64,000 nucleotides of DNA. It comes from Nitrospinota bacterium (GTDB lineage: Bacteria; Nitrospinota_A; UBA7883; JACRGQ01). Numbering within the stretch: the stretch's first letter is position 1; the number at the start of each line of letters is the position of its first letter. The stretch spans positions 1 to 64,000 of the forward strand of contig JACRGQ010000021.1 of assembly GCA_016217735.1 (NCBI GenBank), in the 5' to 3' direction. Below, one piece after another: positions 32,826 to 41,883 of this stretch. The position numbers and the translations under genes are program-made. The notes beneath the pieces are model-generated. The model saw only the letters and a list, made by a program, of their open reading frames with translations. It was not told the origin of the DNA and searched no databases.

Positions 32826-33509
32826 CTATTTGGCGGGCGGCATGTCCGGCTCGGTGTGCCGGACGATGCGCCCCTCGACCATGTAGATCACCATCTCGGC
32901 GATGTTGGTGGAATGGTCGGCGATCCGCTCGATGTACTTGGCGATGAACATGATGCGGGTGGCGCGGGCGATGGTGTGCGGGTCTTCCATCATGTAGGAC
33001 AGCAGCTCGCGGAAAATCTGGTGCGTCAGCGCGTCCACCTGGTCGTCCTCGGCGCGCACCTGCTGGGCCAGCGCGGTGTTGCTGGTGACGAACGCGTCCA
33101 GCGCGTTTTTCAGCATGGAGGTGCAGCACTCGCCCATGCGGGGAATATCCAGGTACGCCTTCAGGCGCGGCTCGGAGGCCAGCTCCAGCACCCGCTCGGA
33201 GATGTTGACCGCCATGTCGCCCATCCGCTCGAGGTTGTCCACGATCTTGATGGCGGTGGTGACGAAGCGGAGGTCGGCCCCCATCGGCTGGCGGCGGGCC
33301 AACAGGTCGATGCACATTTCATCGATCTCCACTTCGGTCTTGTTCACCAGGTGGTCGCGGCTGATGGTCTGGTTCGCCAACTCGATGTTGTGATCCATCA
33401 ATGCGGCGATGGCGTTGGAAACCTGCTCTTCGACGATGCCGCCGAGCCGGAGCACGCTCTCCTTGAGCGTCTGCAGTTCCTTGTCGAAGTGTCTGTCGTA
33501 GTGTGGCAT
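32826..33509 (-). CDS. phoU: Phosphate transport accessory/regulatory protein PhoU
   Basis: 227 aa. Two three-helix bundles with the duplicated metal motif: EVEIDEMCIDLLARRQPMGADLRFVTTAIKIVDNLERMGDMAVNI and a second TRIMFIAKYIERIADHSTNIAEMVIYMVEG. It links Pst transport to PhoR signalling. Lies 19 bp after pstB. Confidence 0.95.
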   Translation of the reverse strand: MPHYDRHFDKELQTLKESVLRLGGIVEEQVSNAIAALMDHNIELANQTISRDHLVNKTEVEIDEMCIDLLARRQPMGADLRFVTTAIKIVDNLERMGDMAVNISERVLELASEPRLKAYLDIPRMGECCTSMLKNALDAFVTSNTALAQQVRAEDDQVDALTHQIFRELLSYMMEDPHTIARATRIMFIAKYIERIADHSTNIAEMVIYMVEGRIVRHTEPDMPPAK

Positions 33510-33528
33510 TGTTGAACTTTCCTTTATC

Positions 33529-34323
33529 TCAGCCGAATTTGCCGGTAATGTAGTCTTCCGTGTCTTTCACGGAAGGTTTCTGGAATATCCTGCCCGTCAC
33601 GTCCATCTCAAGCAGCTTTCCCATGTAGAAAAAGGCGGTGTAATCCGAACAGCGGGCCGCCTGCTGCAGGTTATGGGTCACGATCACGATGGTGTAATGC
33701 TCCTTCAGCACCTGTATGGTCTCCTCAATCTTCGCCGTGGAGATCGGGTCGAGCGCGCTGGCCGGTTCGTCCATCAGGATTATTTCGGGGTCGTTGGCCA
33801 GCGTGCGGGCGATGCAGAGGCGCTGCTGCTGGCCGCCCGACAGGTCGAGCGCCGATTTTCCCAGCCGGTCCTTCACTTCTTTCCAGAGGTCGGCCTGCTT
33901 GAGCGAGCGCTCCACGATTCCGGCAAGCGTTGCCTTGTCCTTCATGCCGCGCATCCGGGGGCCGAAAGCGACGTTGTCGAAAATCGTCATCGGGAACGGA
34001 TTGCTCCTTTGGAACACCATGCCGACGCGCTTCCGCAGGGCCTCCAGCCGGACTCCTTCCCTGTAGATGTCCGAACCGTTGATGAGGATGTCCCCCTCCA
34101 TGCGGGTGTTGAGGATCACGTCGTTCATCCGGTTGAGGCAGCGCAGCAGCGTGCTCTTGCCGCAGCCGGACGGGCCGATGAAGGCGGTCACCTTCTGGCG
34201 GCGGATGTCCATGCTGATGTCATACAGCGCCTGCTGGGACTGGTTGTAATAAAAGCTCAGCTTGCGCACATGCACGGCGACATCGCCGGCGGCATCAACC
34301 GGCGCGGTTATCGGTATATCCAT
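33529..34323 (-). CDS. pstB: Phosphate ABC transporter ATP-binding protein
   Basis: 264 aa. Walker [20 protein letters not shown], the PstB-specific [23 protein letters not shown], signature [16 protein letters not shown], Walker [14 protein letters not shown] and [26 protein letters not shown] 222-bp gap holding two repeat elements separates it from pstA, so it may have an extra promoter or processing site. Confidence 0.96.
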   Translation of the reverse strand: MDIPITAPVDAAGDVAVHVRKLSFYYNQSQQALYDISMDIRRQKVTAFIGPSGCGKSTLLRCLNRMNDVILNTRMEGDILINGSDIYREGVRLEALRKRVGMVFQRSNPFPMTIFDNVAFGPRMRGMKDKATLAGIVERSLKQADLWKEVKDRLGKSALDLSGGQQQRLCIARTLANDPEIILMDEPASALDPISTAKIEETIQVLKEHYTIVIVTHNLQQAARCSDYTAFFYMGKLLEMDVTGRIFQKPSVKDTEDYITGKFG

Positions 34324-34383
34324 ATGTCCCTATTATCCACGATTCCCGATGTTAAATGAAGAAAACGGCGTGCTGGCGGCTTT

Positions 34384-34461
34384 GTCATGCTGAGCCAACG
34401 GCGAAGCATCTCTTTCCCTTCTTTTTTCCGGAAAGGGATTCTTCACTACGCTCAGAATGAC
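34384..34461. repeat. GTCAT...ATGAC palindromic repeat (family A)
   Basis: Ends GTCATGCTGAGC / CTCAGAATGAC are imperfect inverted copies; core has TTCCGGAAAGGGATTCTTC. Same family as 50,000-50,065 and 53,293-53,358. Confidence 0.85.
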
Positions 34462-34481
34462 AAAACCCGCGCCAATTCCGT

Positions 34482-34518
34482 CGGCCCCGCGGGCCGATGA
34501 CACACAGGAATGTGTGTC
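34482..34518. repeat. Two-hairpin element with GGAA loop
   Basis: Hairpin 1 CGGCCC-CGC-GGGCCG (34,482-34,496), hairpin 2 GACACACA-GGAA-TGTGTGTC (34,499-34,518). Stem sequence differs from other copies but architecture and loop are kept. Lies between pstA and pstB. Confidence 0.75.
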
Positions 34519-34545
34519 TTACCGCCCCGCAGCATCGCCGCCGGT

Positions 34546-36201
34546 TCACAGCGCGGCCCCCTTGTAGGTCTTCCGCAGCCGGTTCCGCAGCACTATCGCC
34601 ATGAGGTTCAGCGCCACCACGATGACGAGCAGCAGGCCGGTGGTTGTATACACCATCGGCTTGGCCGCTTCCACGTTGGGGCTTTGGAAACCGACATCGT
34701 AAATGTGGAAGCCGAGGTGCATGAACTTGCGGTCGAGGTGCAAAAAAGGCCAGCCGGCGTCCACCGGCAACTCGGCCACCAGCTTCACCACGCCGGTAAT
34801 CATCAGCGGGGCCACCTCGCCGGTGGCGCGGCTGATGGCCAGAATAACGCCGGTGAGTATCCCCGGCATCGAGTTCGGCAGCACCACGTTCCACAGCATC
34901 TGCCATTTGGTGCTGCCCAGCGCCAACGCCCCCTCGCGGTTGGCGCGCGGCACCGCGGCCAGCCCCTCCAGCGTGGCGACCACCACCACCGGCACCGTCA
35001 ACAGCGCCAGCGTGAGGGATGCCCAGAGAATGCCGCCGGTGCCATACGTCGGCTCCGGCAGCTTATCGGCGAAGAAAACCCGGTCGATGCCGCCGCCGAC
35101 GAAGTAGATGAAGAAACCGAGGCCGAAAATGCCGAAGACGATGGAGGGAACTCCCGCCAGGTTGTTCACCCCCAGCCGGACGAGATTCAGGAACGGCCCC
35201 GGCTTTGCATATTCGTTCATATACAGGGCCGCCATCACGCCGAACGGCGCGCCGGCCAGCACCATGATAAACACCATCATCACGGTGCCGAATATGGCGG
35301 GGAACACGCCCCCCTCGGTGTTCGATTCGCGCGGCCAGGTCCAGAGAAAATCCCACACCTTGCCGGCGTAATGCCCCGCCTTGGCGAACAAACCCATCCG
35401 GTTCGGCAGGTAAAAGGCGCGCACATCCTTGAGCGGCAGTTTCTTCACCTGTCCGCCGGCAAGCATCACCTCAATCGCGCCGGCATCCTGCTCCGTCCGC
35501 AACGCCGCCAGCCGCTGTTCGGGAACGGTGATCGCATCCCCCAGCTTCAGCGTCAGCGCGTCATATTCCTTGTTGAGCCTTTCCAGTTTCAGTTCCGCCT
35601 CGGGGGTGCCGGCTTCGGGGCCGTCCTCCAGAAGGCGGATGTCCACTTCCAGCTTTGCCAGCGGCTGGCGGGCGTGCTCCACCTCCCCGGCGGCTTTTTT
35701 TATTTCCCCCTTAAGCTCCGCGGCGCGAGCGATCTTTTTCTCCAGCAGGGGATAAAAATCCAGCCCGGCGCGCACGATGGCCGTATCCCCCTCCCGCAGC
35801 GCTTGTATAAAACCGTGCAGATCGCCGTATTCGTTCCGTTCCAGCACGGCGGCGTCTTCGGGATACCCGCGCTTCTCGACGGCGGCATCGTCCACCCAGC
35901 GGAAATCGAGGCCGTACACATCGCGGTTGCCGATCTTGAGGAGCGAACGGGTGGCGGCGCCGGTTCCGGCGGCATGGAAAACGGTCTCGGTCTCCATCAC
36001 CGGCCCCATCAGGCTGGAGCCGCCTTTCAGCGAAACCTGCGCCATCGGGGCGGGCCAGAAGTGCGTGGCCCCCTTGGCGAAAATAAGCCCCAGGAAACCG
36101 GTAACAATCACCAGCAGCGCCAGCACGGCCATGCCGCTGATCCAGATGAACGGCACCCCTTCGGCCCAGAATCCGCGATGGTATTCGTTCCGCTCTTCCA
36201 T
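34546..36201 (-). CDS. pstA: Phosphate ABC transporter permease PstA, long form
   Basis: 551 aa, against about 300 for the classic protein. An N-terminal membrane segment (WISGMAVLALLVIVTGFLGLIF) is followed by an approximately 250-residue periplasmic insertion with a long coiled coil (KIARAAELKGEIKKAAGEVEHARQ), then the usual six-helix permease with EYAKPGPFLNLVRLGVNNLAGVPSIVFGIFGLGFF and the EAA loop (EGLAAVPRANREGALALGSTKWQM). Long PstA/PstC forms are known in Gammaproteobacteria such as Pseudomonas. Its start overlaps the pstC stop by 1 bp. Confidence 0.92.
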   Translation of the reverse strand: MEERNEYHRGFWAEGVPFIWISGMAVLALLVIVTGFLGLIFAKGATHFWPAPMAQVSLKGGSSLMGPVMETETVFHAAGTGAATRSLLKIGNRDVYGLDFRWVDDAAVEKRGYPEDAAVLERNEYGDLHGFIQALREGDTAIVRAGLDFYPLLEKKIARAAELKGEIKKAAGEVEHARQPLAKLEVDIRLLEDGPEAGTPEAELKLERLNKEYDALTLKLGDAITVPEQRLAALRTEQDAGAIEVMLAGGQVKKLPLKDVRAFYLPNRMGLFAKAGHYAGKVWDFLWTWPRESNTEGGVFPAIFGTVMMVFIMVLAGAPFGVMAALYMNEYAKPGPFLNLVRLGVNNLAGVPSIVFGIFGLGFFIYFVGGGIDRVFFADKLPEPTYGTGGILWASLTLALLTVPVVVVATLEGLAAVPRANREGALALGSTKWQMLWNVVLPNSMPGILTGVILAISRATGEVAPLMITGVVKLVAELPVDAGWPFLHLDRKFMHLGFHIYDVGFQSPNVEAAKPMVYTTTGLLLVIVVALNLMAIVLRNRLRKTYKGAAL

Positions 36202-38525
36202 TAGAACCTCGAATATTTCCGCCGCAGCCGGTTGCTGATCAACCCGGCCAGCGTGTTAATGGCGAAGGTGAAGACAAACAGAATGAAGCCGACGAGAAAA
36301 AGGATGCGGTACAGGCTCCCCCCCACCGGCGCTTCGGGCATTTCCACCGCGATGGCGGCCGACATCGCCCGCATGCCGTTGAAAATGCTCCAATCCATGA
36401 TCGGCGTGTTGCCGGTGGCCATCAGCACGATCATCGTTTCCCCCACCGCGCGGCCAAGCCCCAGCATGATGGCGGCGAAGATGCCGGGGCTGGCGGCGGG
36501 GAGCACCACATGGATGGCGGTCTGCCAGCGCGAGGCGGCCAGCGCGAACGAAGCCGACGTGAGCGACGGCGGCACAGCCGTGAGCGCGTCCTCGGAAATG
36601 GTGAAGATGATCGGTATCACGGCAAAACCGAGCGCGAAGCCGACCACCACGCAGTTGCGCGGATCGTATGCCAGCGTGAACGCATGATAGAGCCAGCTTT
36701 TAATGTCGCCGCCGAAAACGCCGGACTCCACGGCGGGGGCCAGCGCGATGCCGAGCGCGATCCCCGCGGCAAGCACCGGCAGAAGGCAGAGCAGTTCATA
36801 GCGCCCGCTGATGTCCGGCCGCTTGTGCCACGGCACGGCCCACATGGCCGCCACAAAAGCGAACCATGCCGCCGGCAGCGAGAACAGCACCATGAAAAAT
36901 GCCATCAGGTGACGATCCATCAACGGCGAAAGCCACAGCCCCGCCAGAAAGCCGACCACCACCGAAGGAATCGCCGCCATCAGTTCGATGACCGGCTTTA
37001 CGATATTGCGCAGGCCCGCCGGGGCGAGCTGCGACAGGTAGAGCGCCCCCAGCAGCGCGATCGGCACCGAAAAGACCATCGCATAGAGCGTTCCTTTCAG
37101 CGTGCCGAAGATAAGGGGCCAGATCGAAAACTTGGGTTCAAAATCGTCGGTGCCGCCGGTGGATTGCCACACGTGCGCGGGACCGGGGTACCCTTCGTAC
37201 CACACCTTGCTGAACAGGGTATTGAACGTGACATCCGGATGATGCGCCCGCAACGCATAGTCGTACAGCACGCCATCCCCTTGCAGCGCGATAATGCCGT
37301 CGGATTTCGGCGTGAAGGCCGCCAAAGGCTTGCCGTTTTGCAACGCCGCCACGGGATAGCTTTTCCCGGTGGTGGAGTAGTGGTACGTCAGGCCATTGGC
37401 CGCGGCGGTGACAAACCCCTTGTCGCGCGGCGAGGGGGCGATGGCCGCCACCGCCGCGCCGTGCGGGGCGAACCCGCGCACCTTCAGGTATCGCATCCCC
37501 ACGGGGGCAAAGGAGACATCCGGATTGGCGCCGCGCTGGCCGGCGTAATTGCGGTCGATGATTTCCCGTTCTTCGCCGGGCTTAAGAATGACGCCGTGCG
37601 CGCGATCCAGCGCCACCTTCTCCGCGCCGCCGTTTTTGGCGATGATGTGGCGCACGGGGAACCACTCGGATACATCCCCTTTTTCATCGCCGATAACCAG
37701 CGCTTCGTCCCCGTTCAAAAAGCCGAGCGCGGTAATGGCGGCGGCGGAAGCCTTGAAATTTTCGGCGTTGCGCGGCTGCCCGTTTTCAATGTCGAAGACG
37801 TAGACCATGCCGTCGGCCGCGCCGGCGATAAGCTGCCGTCCGGTGGTCCTCATGGCGAGGGCCGTGATCCGCGCCCCCCCCGCGTCGGCGGGCGCGATGT
37901 TGGAATCGCCGTTTTCGCCCACGGACAGCAGAACCAGCGCGCCGTCGTCTTTCACGGCGGCGATGCCGATGCCGCCGTTTTCGTCCACCGCGCCCGCGGC
38001 AAGGCGCACCGGACGCCGCGCGGGATCGATTTGGTAAAGCTGTTCGCCGTTGCGCACGCTGTGGGTGACGGCCCGCGCCGCGCCGCTGAAATCGGCGGCA
38101 TAGCGCACTTCGGTCGTTCCCGCCTTGCCGTCGGCGGTGCCGAAGGCAATCCAGTTGCGTTTGAGCGCGCGGCTGGCGGCGGTAATTTTGTTTCCGGCCA
38201 GCGCGGGGTTCGGAATGCTTTTCAGCGCTTCGCCCGTCTTGAGGGAAAGAAAATCGACCGCGCCGGTCTCGTTCAGCCGGAATGCGGTCTCGCGGTATTC
38301 ATCGGCGCCGACGGCCATGCCCGCCGCGGGGGAAAGGCGCTGGCTGGCCGCCCATTGGGAGGAAACCTCCGCCTCGGGGGCATAAAACAGGGGCAGCATC
38401 TCGAAAAAAATGAAAAGCATGATCGCCGCGACCGAAAGAATGACCGTCATCCCGCCCGCCGTTATCAGATAACGGGCGATGCGGTCTTTCAGCAGAACCG
38501 TTTTTTCGTGCTTATCCGGACTCAT
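36201..38525 (-). CDS. pstC: Phosphate ABC transporter permease PstC, long form with propeller-like insert
   Basis: 774 aa. A first membrane segment (ARYLITAGGMTVILSVAAIMLFIFF) leads into about 400 periplasmic residues with WD-like repeats (MVYVFDIENGQPRNAENF, ALVIGDEKGDVSEWFPV, NGLTYHYSTTGKSYPVAAL) suggesting a beta-propeller. The permease part follows: LIFGTLKGTLYAMVFSVPIALLGALYLSQLAP, LMAAIPSVVVGFLAGLWL, and an EAA-type loop (ALTAVPPSLTSASFALAASRWQTAIHVVLP). It overlaps pstA by 1 bp; a strong hairpin separates it from pstS. Confidence 0.92.
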   Translation of the reverse strand: MSPDKHEKTVLLKDRIARYLITAGGMTVILSVAAIMLFIFFEMLPLFYAPEAEVSSQWAASQRLSPAAGMAVGADEYRETAFRLNETGAVDFLSLKTGEALKSIPNPALAGNKITAASRALKRNWIAFGTADGKAGTTEVRYAADFSGAARAVTHSVRNGEQLYQIDPARRPVRLAAGAVDENGGIGIAAVKDDGALVLLSVGENGDSNIAPADAGGARITALAMRTTGRQLIAGAADGMVYVFDIENGQPRNAENFKASAAAITALGFLNGDEALVIGDEKGDVSEWFPVRHIIAKNGGAEKVALDRAHGVILKPGEEREIIDRNYAGQRGANPDVSFAPVGMRYLKVRGFAPHGAAVAAIAPSPRDKGFVTAAANGLTYHYSTTGKSYPVAALQNGKPLAAFTPKSDGIIALQGDGVLYDYALRAHHPDVTFNTLFSKVWYEGYPGPAHVWQSTGGTDDFEPKFSIWPLIFGTLKGTLYAMVFSVPIALLGALYLSQLAPAGLRNIVKPVIELMAAIPSVVVGFLAGLWLSPLMDRHLMAFFMVLFSLPAAWFAFVAAMWAVPWHKRPDISGRYELLCLLPVLAAGIALGIALAPAVESGVFGGDIKSWLYHAFTLAYDPRNCVVVGFALGFAVIPIIFTISEDALTAVPPSLTSASFALAASRWQTAIHVVLPAASPGIFAAIMLGLGRAVGETMIVLMATGNTPIMDWSIFNGMRAMSAAIAVEMPEAPVGGSLYRILFLVGFILFVFTFAINTLAGLISNRLRRKYSRF

Positions 38526-38571
38526 GCCACCCCTTTTTCAACCACGCTTATACCTCAGACCGCAAAACAAC

Positions 38572-38606
38572 ACAACGCCGGCGGCCTCGCGGCCCCGGCG
38601 TTGTGC
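38572..38606 (-). terminator. Attenuator-like hairpin between pstS and pstC
   Basis: CACAACGCCGG pairs with CCGGCGTTGTG (11 bp) and an inner GGCC-TCGC-GGCC extends the stem; on the minus strand it is followed by TTGTTTTG. It probably reduces read-through so pstS mRNA exceeds the permease mRNA. Confidence 0.75.
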
Positions 38607-38620
38607 GCGGCTGTTCTTAC

Positions 38621-39607
38621 TTACTTAAGCTGCTTGAGCATCTCCTGCGCCATTTCGTACGGCAGCGGCAGGAAGCCGTCTTTTATCACTATCTCCTGCC
38701 CTTCCCTGCTAAACACAAAGCGGAGGAACTCCTTCGCCACCGGGTCAAGCCCCTTCTTGGGGTCTTTCGCCACATAGACGTTGAGGTAGCGGGCCAGCGG
38801 GTATTTGCCGCTGTAGACGTTATCGGCCGAGGTGTCATACACCGGATCGCCGTCCTTCACCGCCAGCGGCACAGCGCGCACGCCGGAGGTCACATAGCCG
38901 ATGCCGCTGTAGCCGATGGCGAAGCGGTCTTCGCTCACCCCTTGCACCACCGAGGCGGAGCCGGGCTGTTCTTTCACGGAATCCTTGAAATCGCCTTTAT
39001 CAAGCGCATGCTCCTTGAAGTAGCCGTAGGTGCCGGACGCGCTGTTGCGGCCGAACATCACGATAGGCTTGCCGGCATATTGGCCGGCGAGACCGATCTG
39101 GCCCCACGAGGTGATATCGGCCGCCGCGCCCCGCTTGCGGGACTTGCCGAAAATGGCGTCCACCTGCATCAGGGTGAGGCTCTTGACCGGGTTATCCTTG
39201 TTCACGAATAACGCCAGACCGTCCACCGCCACTTTAAAACCGGTCGGCTTGAACCCGCGCTTGGCTTCAAAATCGTCCGTCTCCTTCGATTTCATGTCGC
39301 GGCTCATCGGCCCAAGCTGGGCCACCCCTTCGGTGAGGGCGGGCGGCGCGGTGCTGGAACCTTTGCCTTCGATCTGGATATTCACATCCATGTATTGCTT
39401 TTTAAAACCTTCCGCCCAAAAGGTCATCAGGTTGTTCAGCGTGTCGGAACCGACGGAGTTCAGGTTTCCCTTGATCCCCTTCGCCTTGTGATAGGCCGTA
39501 TAGCGGCTGTCCACCTTCACCGGTTCGGCATGCGCCGCCGGAGCCGTCAATACGATACCACCAGCGACGGCGACCGCCATCGCGACACCTTTCAGAATCC
39601 GTTTCAT
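38621..39607 (-). CDS. pstS: Periplasmic phosphate-binding protein
   Basis: 328 aa. Signal peptide MKRILKGVAMAVAVAGGIVLTAPAAHA. Phosphate-site motifs include NSVGSDTLNNLMTFWAEGF, GKGSSTAPPALTEGVAQLGPMSRDMK and FGRNSASGTYGYFKEHAL. It delivers phosphate to PstCA. First gene of the pst-pho cluster, preceded by a Pho box. Confidence 0.95.
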   Translation of the reverse strand: MKRILKGVAMAVAVAGGIVLTAPAAHAEPVKVDSRYTAYHKAKGIKGNLNSVGSDTLNNLMTFWAEGFKKQYMDVNIQIEGKGSSTAPPALTEGVAQLGPMSRDMKSKETDDFEAKRGFKPTGFKVAVDGLALFVNKDNPVKSLTLMQVDAIFGKSRKRGAAADITSWGQIGLAGQYAGKPIVMFGRNSASGTYGYFKEHALDKGDFKDSVKEQPGSASVVQGVSEDRFAIGYSGIGYVTSGVRAVPLAVKDGDPVYDTSADNVYSGKYPLARYLNVYVAKDPKKGLDPVAKEFLRFVFSREGQEIVIKDGFLPLPYEMAQEMLKQLK

Positions 39608-39942
39608 TCAGGCTTCCTCCATAAGGTTTTTGGCCGGGGGTCATTCCCCACGCTCTTCCGTCCCGCGGTGCGGTTCGGCATGGCGCCAACTCTACCGGAG
39701 CGCGATTACACCCTTGTTAACGAAATATTAAGATTCCGTTAAGATGCATCGGCCATAACGCTTTATTATCCAACAAGTAATAATGACGCCTATGCCGCCA
39801 ATCGGCCCAACGAGCCGGAAAGCGGGAGTGGGAAAAACTTGCCGGTTTGACGCGGGGGATAAGGCAAAGTAGTCTATCAAGTGAAAAGAAGCGCCGCCCG
39901 ATACGTTTATGTAACAGCGGAATTTATTAAGAAGGTAACCAA
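39608..39942. other. 335-bp intergenic region with pst promoter
   Basis: Holds the Pho box and a TGTAAT -10-like box for pstS on the minus strand; the remainder, upstream of the plus-strand gene at 39,943, is AT-rich around 39,760-39,785 with no other clear signal. Confidence 0.6.
39713..39745 (-). promoter_or_regulatory. Pho box upstream of pstS
   Basis: Three consecutive 11-bp direct repeats on the minus strand: ATCTTAACGGA, ATCTTAATATT, TCGTTAACAAG, each with a TTAA core. A TGTAAT -10-like box follows 2-3 bp downstream. The 11-bp periodicity matches PhoB sites. Confidence 0.75.
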
Positions 39943-40380
39943 ATGAAAATAGATGGTATCAATCCCACGGGCAAACCGGGCCAGGAACCGAAAAAAACCG
40001 ATAAAGTATCGGGCGAGGCGTTCGACTCATTTCTGAAAAGCGCCATGGGAACGGGCCAGGCCGCGCAGGCCAAACCGGTAACCGGCCCCGCGCCGGTGAT
40101 GCACCCGCAGTTGGTGATGGGGCAGACCCAGAACCCCTTCCAGACCGAAGCGGTGCGCCAGCTCGACGCCGCGCTGGGCGATCTGGAACTCTACCGCAAT
40201 ACGCTGGGGAACCCCGACGTGCCGGCAAAGCAACTGGCCCCGATGGCCGACATGCTGATGCAGAAGAAGGATGCGCTGGTGGCGCTGATGGGCAAGACCG
40301 ACGACCCGAAGTTGAAAGAGCTCATCTCGCAGACCGCCGCGGTCATCCTGAACGAAAACTCCCGCCTCTATTCCAACTAA
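39943..40380 (+). CDS. Conserved-looking hypothetical protein
   Basis: 145 aa, no signal peptide or membrane segment. The N-terminus MKIDGINPTGKPGQEPKK...FDSFLKSAM is disordered with a short helix, reminiscent of N-termini of small flagellar-assembly proteins, but no homologue is recognised. The C-terminal half is helical (TEAVRQLDAALGDLELYRNTLG, AKQLAPMADMLMQKKDALVALM). AAGAAGGT lies 6 bp before the ATG. Flanked by the pst regulon and the DGR remnant; role unknown. Confidence 0.65.
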   Translation: MKIDGINPTGKPGQEPKKTDKVSGEAFDSFLKSAMGTGQAAQAKPVTGPAPVMHPQLVMGQTQNPFQTEAVRQLDAALGDLELYRNTLGNPDVPAKQLAPMADMLMQKKDALVALMGKTDDPKLKELISQTAAVILNENSRLYSN

Positions 40381-40389
40381 ACCCACTTT

Positions 40390-40497
40390 CCTCCCCTTTT
40401 CAAGGGGAGGTGCAGGAGGGGTTGAGGTATCTTTCACCAAGCCTGATTTATCAGGACAACGGCTATTACTTTAACCCCGCATCAATCCTCCCCTTTT
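40390..40497. repeat. Composite inverted repeat with CCTCCCC ends
   Basis: Left part CCTCCCCTT-TTC-AAGGGGAGG then GTGCAGGAGGGGTT; right part AACCCCGCATCAATCCTCCCC is an approximate inverted copy. The last approximately nine codons of the truncated RT gene lie in the right part. A related piece is at 43,776-43,810. Confidence 0.75.
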
Positions 40498-41316
40498 AAA
40501 GCGAAGGCTCGGGATGGCGTTCGGTTTCAGACGCAACCGCAACCCATGCAGTTCAGGCTCTATCTCGCGGCACGCTTTCCAGAGCATGTCCTTTGATTCG
40601 CCGAAAAGCGCCATATCATCCATGTAGCGGATGTACCCGCTCCCCGGAAAACGGGACTTGATGAAATGGTCAATAACGCTCAAATAAATGTTGGCGAAAA
40701 GCTGACTGGCCAGATTTCCGATTGGAATCCCCCTGCGCCTCTCAAAAGGAGTAAAGAGCGTATCGCCTGGAAAGTGAAAACCAGCCTCGTCCTGGGCGTT
40801 TGAAGTGTCTATGATAAGGTCGATAAGCCAGAGGGTTTTGGGGCATTTTATTTTTCGCCGTATTGCGGCCTTCAGCAATGCGTGGTCTATCGAGGGGAAA
40901 TACTTCCTCATATCCAGTTTCAGAACATATGGATATTTCCGCGCATATTCGGTAAAGCGCGCAACGGCGCGGTGTGTGCCCTTGCCCTTCCGGCAGGCAT
41001 AACTGTCAAAAATGTGCGTCCTGTCGAAAATTGGCTCTATCACCGCGCACAGTGCATGTTGCGCCACCCGGTCGCGGAACGGGGCGGCGCTGATTGTGCG
41101 CGGCTTCGGCTCATAGATGGTGAACTCGAAATACGGCCCCGGACGGTACTGCATGGATTCGAGATCGTGTTTCAGGCGCAACAACTCGTTTTCAAGGTTG
41201 TATTCAAACCGCGCAACCGGGTTGGCGAACCTCTTTCCGCGCCGCGCCCGGCGGCTGGCCTCCAGCAAGGAACGGAAGGAAACAATTTCCTCAAAGAGAT
41301 TGCCGTGCCGTTTCAT
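40471..41316 (-). pseudogene. DGR-type reverse transcriptase, C-terminally truncated
   Basis: 281 aa. The DGR RT lineage is clear from [95 protein letters not shown], the DGR-specific [16 protein letters not shown] and the catalytic YMDD. After [13 protein letters not shown] the protein ends abruptly in FKRGGLMRG, encoded by a palindromic repeat, so the thumb domain (typically some 80-120 residues) is missing. It lies with an avd gene and a lectin-fold target. Probably non-functional. Confidence 0.85.
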
Positions 41317-41340
41317 TCTATTTTCATTCCCTAAAGATTT

Positions 41341-41452
41341 ATCCGCAGATTACACAGATGTACGCAGATTTAATTGCAGCCCCTCCGCGCTCCTCCCACA
41401 CCCATTACGAAAGTATCTTCCCAATCAGCGACAATCAGCGTAATCTGCGGAT
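41341..41452. repeat. 112-bp inverted-repeat element in the RT-avd gap
   Basis: Perfect terminal arms ATCCGCAGATTAC (41,341-41,353) and GTAATCTGCGGAT (41,440-41,452), with weaker pairing further in. It fills the 141-bp gap where a DGR template repeat is usually found. Confidence 0.8.
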
Positions 41453-41457
41453 AGATA

Positions 41458-41883
41458 CTACTGTTTCCCCGTTTTCTTCAGCCAGCCGCCGATGTACACT
41501 CCGATGCCGTTGATGGCCTCCGCCGCGTACTCGTATCGCCTGAAATCCAAAAGCTTAGGGAGCGGCGGAAGAGTATTGCCGCAATGGAGCGAAGCGGAAT
41601 CAGCGGCGTGCAAACCGCCGCGGAAACCCGCTGTAGCGGGGAGGTCTTTGCACAACCGCACCATATAGCGAAGCTTTTCAAGTTCGATATTGGCGGTCTT
41701 AAGAATTTCCCGCTTCTCCTTGCTGAATCGTGCCTCAATAAGTTGACCGCAGACATCCAGAAGGCAGTTCTGCATCCGGTCACCAAGAATGAACCGATAA
41801 TCGCGGGGGAATTTCCCGATATGCGGAAACAACCAGAGCATGAGGTCATAGGTTTTGGTTAGCGCGTCTTCCTTCTCGCCCAT
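41458..41883 (-). CDS. avd: DGR accessory variability determinant (bAvd-like) with in-frame insertion
   Basis: 141 aa. The four-helix bundle of bAvd is recognisable: KTYDLMLWLFPHIGKFPRDYRFILGDRMQNCLLDVCGQLIEA, KREILKTANIELEKLRYMVRLCKDL, and RRYEYAAEAINGIGVYIGGWLK. Between CKDL and KLLDFRRYE lie about 28 extra residues (82-109) rich in Ala, Gly, Cys and Pro, encoded at 41,557-41,640 by a sequence that resembles the palindromic element near 42,060. Without it the length (113) would be normal. Avd normally forms a pentamer that binds the RT; this insertion falls before the last helix and may break it. Confidence 0.78.
   Translation of the reverse strand: MGEKEDALTKTYDLMLWLFPHIGKFPRDYRFILGDRMQNCLLDVCGQLIEARFSKEKREILKTANIELEKLRYMVRLCKDLPATAGFRGGLHAADSASLHCGNTLPPLPKLLDFRRYEYAAEAINGIGVYIGGWLKKTGKQ
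41557..41640. repeat. Palindromic insertion inside avd
   Basis: Contains ATCAGCGGCGT, a CCGCCGCGGAAA block and the hairpin CCCGCT-GT-AGCGGG; the intergenic copy at about 42,060-42,106 shares ATCAGCGGCGT ... CCGCGGCGGAAAT and a CCCC...GGGG hairpin. Length is a multiple of three, keeping the frame. Confidence 0.65.

Noticed and set aside
40471-41316. Group II intron or retron reverse transcriptase
   Set aside because: Motifs (N-terminal [22 protein letters not shown]) and the avd plus lectin-fold target neighbours indicate the DGR class; no maturase domain or intron RNA ends are seen.
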